This document shows positions 6,866 through 10,692 of a stretch of 10,692 nt of DNA, piece by piece. The DNA lies in the NCBI GenBank assembly GCA_016777745.1, contig JADHQX010000035.1, positions 1 to 10,692 on the forward strand, in the 5' to 3' direction. The first letter of the stretch is position 1; each line of letters opens with the position of its first letter. This DNA comes from Candidatus Pelagibacterales bacterium. GTDB lineage: Bacteria > Pseudomonadota > Alphaproteobacteria > Pelagibacterales > AG-422-B15. The notes beneath the pieces are model-generated. The model worked only from the letters and a program-made list of their open reading frames with translations, was not told where the DNA came from and did no database searches. Made by a program: the position numbers and the translations under genes.

Positions 6866-7627
6866 ATGAAAGTTGAATATTCTGATTTAAAAAATAAGAA
6901 TGTTTTTATTACTGGTGGGGGCTCAGGTATCGGCGCTTCTATAGTTGAACATTTTTGTGAACAAGGAGCAGAAGTTTTTTTTATTGATATAAATATTAAA
7001 GATTCAAACAAACTTTTAAAAGAAATTAAAAAAAAAAAATTTAAAGCACCAAATTTTATTGAATGCAATATTTTAAATATTAAAAAACTACAAAACATAA
7101 TTAAAAAAATTATCTTAACTAAAGGACCAATAGATATTTTGATTAACAGTGCGGCTAATGACAATAGACACACTACAGAACAGGTTAATGAAAAATATTG
7201 GGAAAACAGAATAGCTATAAATTTAAAACATTATTTCTTTGCATCTCAATCTGTTGTAAAGAGTATGATAAAAAATAAAGGTGGTTCTATTGTAAATTTA
7301 AGCTCTGTTTCCTGGATGTTGGGTGAGGGTGATAAAGTTGTCTATGAAACAGCAAAATCAGCTGTTATGGGCTTAACAAGATCATTTGCACAGGAATTTG
7401 GTAAATATAATATTAGAGTTAATTCAGTTACGCCTGGATCAATCGCAACTGAAAGACAAATCAAACATTGGTTGACACCCAAATATAAGAAACTTATCTT
7501 AGAGAAACAGGCTCTAAAACGTCAGCTTAAACCTGTTGATGTTGCAAGAATGATTTTATTTCTATCATCAGATCAATCATCAGGATGTACAAAACAGAAT
7601 TTTATTGTAGATGGTGGAATAACTTGA
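6866..7627 (+). CDS. SDR family oxidoreductase, XylB-like sugar 1-dehydrogenase
   Basis: A cytosolic short-chain dehydrogenase (253 residues) likely to oxidise C1 of a cyclic aldose to the lactone with NAD(P). It has TGGGSGIG (16-23), Asp41 favouring NAD, catalytic Ser147, and Tyr160/Lys164 in YETAK. From memory it resembles Caulobacter crescentus D-xylose 1-dehydrogenase XylB and rhizobial galactose dehydrogenases: SAANDNRH (95-102) against NAGNDDRH, YWENRIAINLKH against YWDERINVNLRH, SWMLGEG, YETAKSAVMGLTRS, the TERQ segment (195-198) and the ending IVDGG. The usual NNAG reads NSAA. This is the best clue that the imported sugar is handled oxidatively. It sits 2 bases after the ATPase stop, with AAAGG at 6853-6857 for the start, and just before an aldose epimerase that would supply the correct anomer. 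Xylose, galactose, glucose or fucose are all possible substrates. Confidence 0.88.
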   Translation: MKVEYSDLKNKNVFITGGGSGIGASIVEHFCEQGAEVFFIDINIKDSNKLLKEIKKKKFKAPNFIECNILNIKKLQNIIKKIILTKGPIDILINSAANDNRHTTEQVNEKYWENRIAINLKHYFFASQSVVKSMIKNKGGSIVNLSSVSWMLGEGDKVVYETAKSAVMGLTRSFAQEFGKYNIRVNSVTPGSIATERQIKHWLTPKYKKLILEKQALKRQLKPVDVARMILFLSSDQSSGCTKQNFIVDGGIT

Positions 7628-7632
7628 TCTAG

Positions 7633-8601
7633 GTGAAAGTTGAAAGCTCAATAATTCAAAATAAATATCTTAGAGTTCAAACTCTTAACTATGGAGCCAG
7701 TCTCTACGAAGTTTTTCATAAGAACAAGAAAATAAATTTAATTTTAGATTTAGGTTCTAAAAAAAATTATCGTTTTAAGCATGCAAGTGTTGGGTCAACT
7801 TGCGGAAGATACGCGGGTAGAATTTCTAATTCAAAATTTCAAATTTCAAAAGAGCAATATATTTTAAGCTCTAACGAAGGAAAAAACACCCTTCATGGAG
7901 GAAAAACTGGGTTTTCAAAACTCCCATGGAAAAAAATAAAACAAACGAAAGATAAAATTGTTTATCAGCTTTATTCACCTGATAATGATCAAGGTTTTCC
8001 AGGAAATTTAATTGTTAATTGTACTTATCAAGTAAAAAATAAATTTTTGCATATTAAATATGAATATAGATCTGATAAAAAAACTCATGTAAATTTAACT
8101 AATCATAGCTATTGGAACTTAGAGAGAAACAAAAAAAATATGATTTATAATCATGACTTAAAATTAAATTCAAATAAGTATCTTCAAGTAAATAAAAATT
8201 TAATACCAACAGGTAACTTTAAGAGTGTAAAAAAATCTATATTTGATTTTTTAAATTTTCAAAATATTGGAAAAAAATTAAGTTTTTTTAAAAATAAAAA
8301 AATAGAAACAAAATATAAAGGTTTTGACACTACATATATCGTAAAAAAAAACTCTAGGAATTTTATTGGATCTTTAAAAAATAATAAAAGTCAAATCCAA
8401 GTTGATTTTTTTTCAAATTTACCAGCAGTACAACTTTATTCAGCTCAAAATTTAAATTATAAAAAAAAACTATTTCCTTATCAGGGGATTTGTTTAGAAA
8501 CGCAATATTTTCCAGATGCACCTAATAAAAAAAATTTTCCAAGCACTTTAATTAAAGCCAATAAAAGATATACATGCTTAACAAAAATAATGATTAATTA
8601 A
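7633..8601 (+). CDS. Aldose 1-epimerase (mutarotase), GalM family
   Basis: Interconverts alpha and beta anomers of aldoses in the cytoplasm (no signal peptide; 322 residues against about 340 for the family). Visible motifs are GRYAGRI (58-64), NTLHGG with His88 (85-90), DQGFPGN (119-125), NLTNHSYWNL (154-163) with the catalytic acid His158, FDTTY with Asp232, and LETQYFPDAPN (288-298) with the catalytic base Glu289. The start must be the GTG at 7633: the codon before it (7630-7632) is an in-frame TAG, and residues from Val/Met1 onward are needed for the first strand. The ribosome binding site is poor, so translation may depend on the SDR ending 5 bases upstream. Composition is extreme, about 50 Lys in 322 residues, giving a strongly basic protein. 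The symbol galM would be reasonable by family, but galactose specificity is not shown. Confidence 0.92.
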   Translation: MKVESSIIQNKYLRVQTLNYGASLYEVFHKNKKINLILDLGSKKNYRFKHASVGSTCGRYAGRISNSKFQISKEQYILSSNEGKNTLHGGKTGFSKLPWKKIKQTKDKIVYQLYSPDNDQGFPGNLIVNCTYQVKNKFLHIKYEYRSDKKTHVNLTNHSYWNLERNKKNMIYNHDLKLNSNKYLQVNKNLIPTGNFKSVKKSIFDFLNFQNIGKKLSFFKNKKIETKYKGFDTTYIVKKNSRNFIGSLKNNKSQIQVDFFSNLPAVQLYSAQNLNYKKKLFPYQGICLETQYFPDAPNKKNFPSTLIKANKRYTCLTKIMIN

Positions 8602-8603
8602 CT

Positions 8604-9641
8604 ATGAATAAGAAAATCAATATCTCTATTGTAGGAACTGGGTTAATGGGACTTCAACATATCAAAGCAATTTCAAAATCAAAAAAAGCTAATCTTCATT
8701 CAATAGTAGATATTAGCAATAACTCTAAAAGTTTATCAAAAAAATATAAAATTCCATTGTACTCAAATGTAAATGAACTTTTAAACTCAAAAAATTTAGA
8801 TGCAGTGATTGTTGCTACACCAAATCAATTGCATGAAAAGCATACAGTTAGTTTTCTTAAAAATAAAATTCCAGTTTTATTGGAAAAACCTATTTCTGAT
8901 AATATTAATTCAGCTAAAAAAATTATTAGCAGTGCCAATAAAAATAAGACACCGTTATTGATAGGGTATCACAGAAGACATAACCCAATAGTATCAAAGG
9001 TAAAAGACCTTATAAACAAAGGTAAATTAGGAAACATAGTTTCAGCAAATGTGTTGTGTTGGCTTTATAAACATAAAGCATACTACAATGAAAAATGGAG
9101 GATAAGTAAAGGAGGAGGTCCTTTAGGAATAAATCTTGTCCATGACATCGATATGATTTGTTATTTGCTTGGTTCAATTAAATATGTTCAAGCGATTACA
9201 ACCAATAAGACAAGAAAATTTAAAGTGGAGGATACTGCAACCATTAGTTTGGTTTTTAATTCAGGTGCTCTTTGTACTTTAAATTTATCAGATACTATCG
9301 TTGCTCCATGGAGTTATGAGTTAACAGCTGGAGAAAATCCCGCTTACCCTGTAACCAATCAATCTTCATATATGATTGGTGGCACTAAGGGGTCACTACA
9401 ATTTCCTAATTTGAAATATTGGTTTTATAAAAATGAACGAAGTTGGTGGAATAAAATTTTAGTTAATGAAAATAAAAACAAAAAAAATGATAGTACTTTA
9501 GTAAATCAAATTGATCATTTTGCAGATGTAGTTTTTAAAAAAGTTAGACCAAAAGTAAATGGGAATGATGGTTTGATTTCACTTAAAATTTTTGCAGCAA
9601 TAACAAAAAGTGCTAAATCAGGTAAAAAAATTAAACTTTAA
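8604..9641 (+). CDS. Gfo/Idh/MocA family oxidoreductase
   Basis: A cytosolic NAD(P)-dependent sugar or inositol dehydrogenase (345 residues, usual length). The N-terminal Rossmann fold begins at once with ISIVGTGLMGLQHI (7-20). EKP (94-96) holds the expected catalytic Lys95, and GYHRRHNP (121-128) starts the second domain. GGGPLGINLVHDIDMICYLLG (170-190) carries the active-site His180, with Ile176 where many members have Asp; this GGGP..IN variant seems to be a recognised proteobacterial subgroup, which also has the APWSYELTAGENPAYP stretch (234-249). Substrate cannot be read from sequence. Context suggests oxidation of the imported sugar or a derivative. It begins 2 bases after the epimerase stop, without a clear ribosome binding site. 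Its 3' end overlaps the convergent transporter gene by 11 bases. Confidence 0.92.
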   Translation: MNKKINISIVGTGLMGLQHIKAISKSKKANLHSIVDISNNSKSLSKKYKIPLYSNVNELLNSKNLDAVIVATPNQLHEKHTVSFLKNKIPVLLEKPISDNINSAKKIISSANKNKTPLLIGYHRRHNPIVSKVKDLINKGKLGNIVSANVLCWLYKHKAYYNEKWRISKGGGPLGINLVHDIDMICYLLGSIKYVQAITTNKTRKFKVEDTATISLVFNSGALCTLNLSDTIVAPWSYELTAGENPAYPVTNQSSYMIGGTKGSLQFPNLKYWFYKNERSWWNKILVNENKNKKNDSTLVNQIDHFADVVFKKVRPKVNGNDGLISLKIFAAITKSAKSGKKIKL

Positions 9642-9655
9642 TTTTCTTTTTTTTT
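9624..9655. terminator. Bidirectional AT-only terminator-like palindrome holding both convergent stop codons
   Basis: A perfect 19-base palindrome has arms AAAATTAAA (9627-9635) and TTTAATTTT (9637-9645) around a single C at 9636. As RNA it can fold as 8 A-U pairs with a 3-base loop on either strand. On the plus strand it is followed by nine T (9647-9655). On the minus strand the complement of the A run at 9624-9630 supplies the T tract. The TAA of the plus gene (9639-9641) and the TAA of the minus gene (9631-9633) both lie inside. There is no G/C in the stem, so strength as an intrinsic terminator is uncertain. Confidence 0.5.
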
Positions 9656-10512
9656 CCTTCTGTACGAATAAATAATATTCCAAAAATAATTATTCCAATT
9701 ACTCCAAAAATTTTATTTAAGTCAAAAGGAACACCAAAAATTAAAAAATTAATTATTGTTGACCAAAGTAACTGAGAATATTGAAAGTTTGTAACAAATG
9801 ATAAATTAGATAATTGAATAGCATAAATTAATATAAAATGACTTACAAACCCTGCGATACCCATAATTATTAAAGGTATCCAATAAATATTTTTTTCTAA
9901 CGGAGTCCAATTGAAAGAAATATAAACTGAAGAAACAATAGTTCCAATTATTGCTGTATAAAAGACAGCAGCAAAAGGATCGTTATTTCCTGAAATAAGT
10001 TTAGTAAAAAATTGATATAAGGCCCAACAAAGTGGTGGCACTAATGGAAAAATTAATTCTGGACTCAATACTTTCATAGTTGGTCCAAGAGAATAGACTA
10101 TTGAACCAAAACTCAATAACATTAACAAAAAACCCTTTACACTCAGCACATCTTTTAAAAAATAAGCAGATAAGATAGCAACAATTAAAGGAGCTGAAAA
10201 AAATACAACATATATATCAACTAAATCAAATCTTTGTAGTGAATTGAACATAAAAAAAGTAGCTGTAACCATTAATAGTGATCTTAATATTTGAATCTTA
10301 AAGTTTTTAGTTAAGTTCAATTTAGGTTTAAAAATCAAAAAATAGATAAGCATAGCAATAAAGTGAAAGAAAAATCTACCCCATACTGCTTGTGTAACAG
10401 GCATTACACTTCCTAGAAATTTTGCTAGAGAGTCCATACAAACAAACATAAAAAAACCTGATGAAGATAATAAAATTATCTTAAATAAAGGTGATTTATT
10501 ATTTTGAGTCAT
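9631..10512 (-). CDS. EamA/DMT superfamily transporter (10 membrane segments)
   Basis: An inner-membrane permease of the drug/metabolite transporter superfamily, 293 residues, the usual size. It is built from two EamA repeats (about 10-140 and 150-285) with roughly ten hydrophobic segments and a basic C-terminal tail (KKKKIKV). Family features include the conserved WGRFFFH segment after the first helix pair (44-50), a PLIVAILS stretch (108-115) and the second-repeat FQYSQLLWSTIINFLIFG (243-260). Members move amino acids, nucleotides, sugars or other small metabolites, in or out; sequence does not tell which. The start at 10512 places the first helix correctly, but no ribosome binding site is evident. 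It lies 31 bases downstream of the UxaA-type dehydratase stop on the same strand, so it is probably co-transcribed with it, hinting at a sugar-acid-related cargo (weak inference). Confidence 0.9.
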   Translation of the reverse strand: MTQNNKSPLFKIILLSSSGFFMFVCMDSLAKFLGSVMPVTQAVWGRFFFHFIAMLIYFLIFKPKLNLTKNFKIQILRSLLMVTATFFMFNSLQRFDLVDIYVVFFSAPLIVAILSAYFLKDVLSVKGFLLMLLSFGSIVYSLGPTMKVLSPELIFPLVPPLCWALYQFFTKLISGNNDPFAAVFYTAIIGTIVSSVYISFNWTPLEKNIYWIPLIIMGIAGFVSHFILIYAIQLSNLSFVTNFQYSQLLWSTIINFLIFGVPFDLNKIFGVIGIIIFGILFIRTEGKKKKIKV

Positions 10513-10526
10513 ATAGTTTTATAATA

Positions 10527-10547
10527 GTAAGCGCCTTAAGCACTTAC
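10527..10547 (-). terminator. Hairpin at the 3' end of the UxaA-type dehydratase gene
   Basis: Read on the minus strand, GTAAGTGC pairs with GCGCTTAC (7 Watson-Crick pairs plus one G-U) around the loop TTAAG. The stop codon TAA of the dehydratase gene lies within the 5' arm. The following bases (TATTATAAAAC) are AT-rich but not a clean T run, so it may act more as a partial terminator or 3'-end stabiliser before the transporter gene than as a full stop. Confidence 0.5.
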
Positions 10548-10692
10548 ATTACAACACCAACTTGCCAAGGGTTAAACTCTTCATCGCCATAGCCATTAAG
10601 CTCACTTTTAGTAGGACTACCAGAGGCAGTAGTGATCACTAGTTCAAAAATTTTTTTTCCAACTTCTTCTATTTCTTCTTTACCTTCTATAA
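10544..10692 (-). CDS. UxaA-family dehydratase (altronate/galactarate dehydratase type), C-terminal fragment
   Basis: The last 48 codons of a minus-strand gene whose body lies beyond the right edge. The frame is open from the edge and ends in TAA (10546-10544). The visible peptide has a Glu/Lys-rich helix, then KIFELVITTASG, TKSELNGYGDEEF and the ending NPWQVGVVM. From memory this matches the C-terminus of the D-galactarate dehydratase/altronate hydrolase family (GarD/UxaA C-terminal domain), whose members commonly end in TKSE..G.GDDEF.PWQ.G. These are metal-dependent lyases that turn sugar acids into 2-keto-3-deoxy acids. Only the tail is seen, so substrate is open. A sugar-acid dehydratase beside a sugar 1-dehydrogenase and SDRs fits an oxidative route. 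It is shorter than automated ORF cutoffs but has good family character. Confidence 0.75.
   Translation of the reverse strand, partial: IEGKEEIEEVGKKIFELVITTASGSPTKSELNGYGDEEFNPWQVGVVM

Noticed and set aside
6841..7173. 110-codon minus-strand open frame
   Set aside because: It is antisense to the XylB-like SDR's Rossmann fold; its hydrophobic look comes from complementing Lys-rich codons.
6867..7644. Repeated 11-base sequence TGAAAGTTGAA at the starts of the XylB-like SDR and epimerase genes (6867-6877 and 7634-7644)
   Set aside because: Both encode the same short KVE start; AT-rich codon bias explains the identity and no longer repeat flanks it.
1..10692. tRNA or rRNA genes, CRISPR arrays, insertion sequences, phage or toxin-antitoxin genes
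   Set aside because: Nothing resembling cloverleaf arms, regular repeats, transposase motifs or small paired genes was found; apart from regulatory spacers the window is filled by metabolic and transport genes.

Overview
The window is AT-rich, gene-dense DNA. Intergenic gaps are mostly 1-75 bases, coding sequence is rich in Lys, Asn and Ile, and there are no phage, insertion-sequence, CRISPR, tRNA or rRNA signatures. Low GC, compact spacing and protein families typical of proteobacterial sugar catabolism suggest an AT-rich marine alphaproteobacterium of the SAR11/Pelagibacterales type. That placement is inferred from style and composition; no phylogenetic marker gene is present.

Layout. Positions 1-9641 hold ten plus-strand genes, probably one or two transcription units for uptake and breakdown of a sugar. 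First come a YghZ-like aldo/keto reductase (5' end outside the window), a short-chain dehydrogenase/reductase (SDR) and a Mak-like ROK sugar kinase. A 173-base spacer follows, holding a candidate operator/promoter and a strong ribosome binding site. Next is a complete CUT1-type ABC importer: a GtsA-like glucose-family binding protein, two permeases and a MalK-like ATPase. The unit ends with a second SDR resembling XylB sugar 1-dehydrogenase, an aldose 1-epimerase and a Gfo/Idh/MocA dehydrogenase. A GC-stemmed hairpin separates the binding protein from the permeases. At 9631-9641 the plus-strand unit meets a minus-strand pair, tail to tail. This pair is an EamA/DMT transporter preceded by the C-terminal end of a UxaA-family (altronate/galactarate) dehydratase, which runs off the right edge.

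How the genes may work together (inference). The importer brings in an aldose. The epimerase equilibrates its anomers and the XylB-like SDR oxidises C1 to the lactone. The opposite-strand UxaA-type dehydratase could dehydrate the resulting sugar acid, and the first SDR could act on a keto-deoxy acid. The ROK kinase gives an alternative phosphorylating entry. No lactonase, aldolase or transcription regulator is visible, so the pathway is incomplete here and the substrate is not settled; glucose, galactose, xylose or a deoxy sugar are all possible.

I see no clearly new biological system. The most notable points are a ROK kinase whose zinc-binding cysteines have all been replaced, a perfect AT palindrome that carries the stop codons of two convergent genes, and the hairpin inside the ABC operon.
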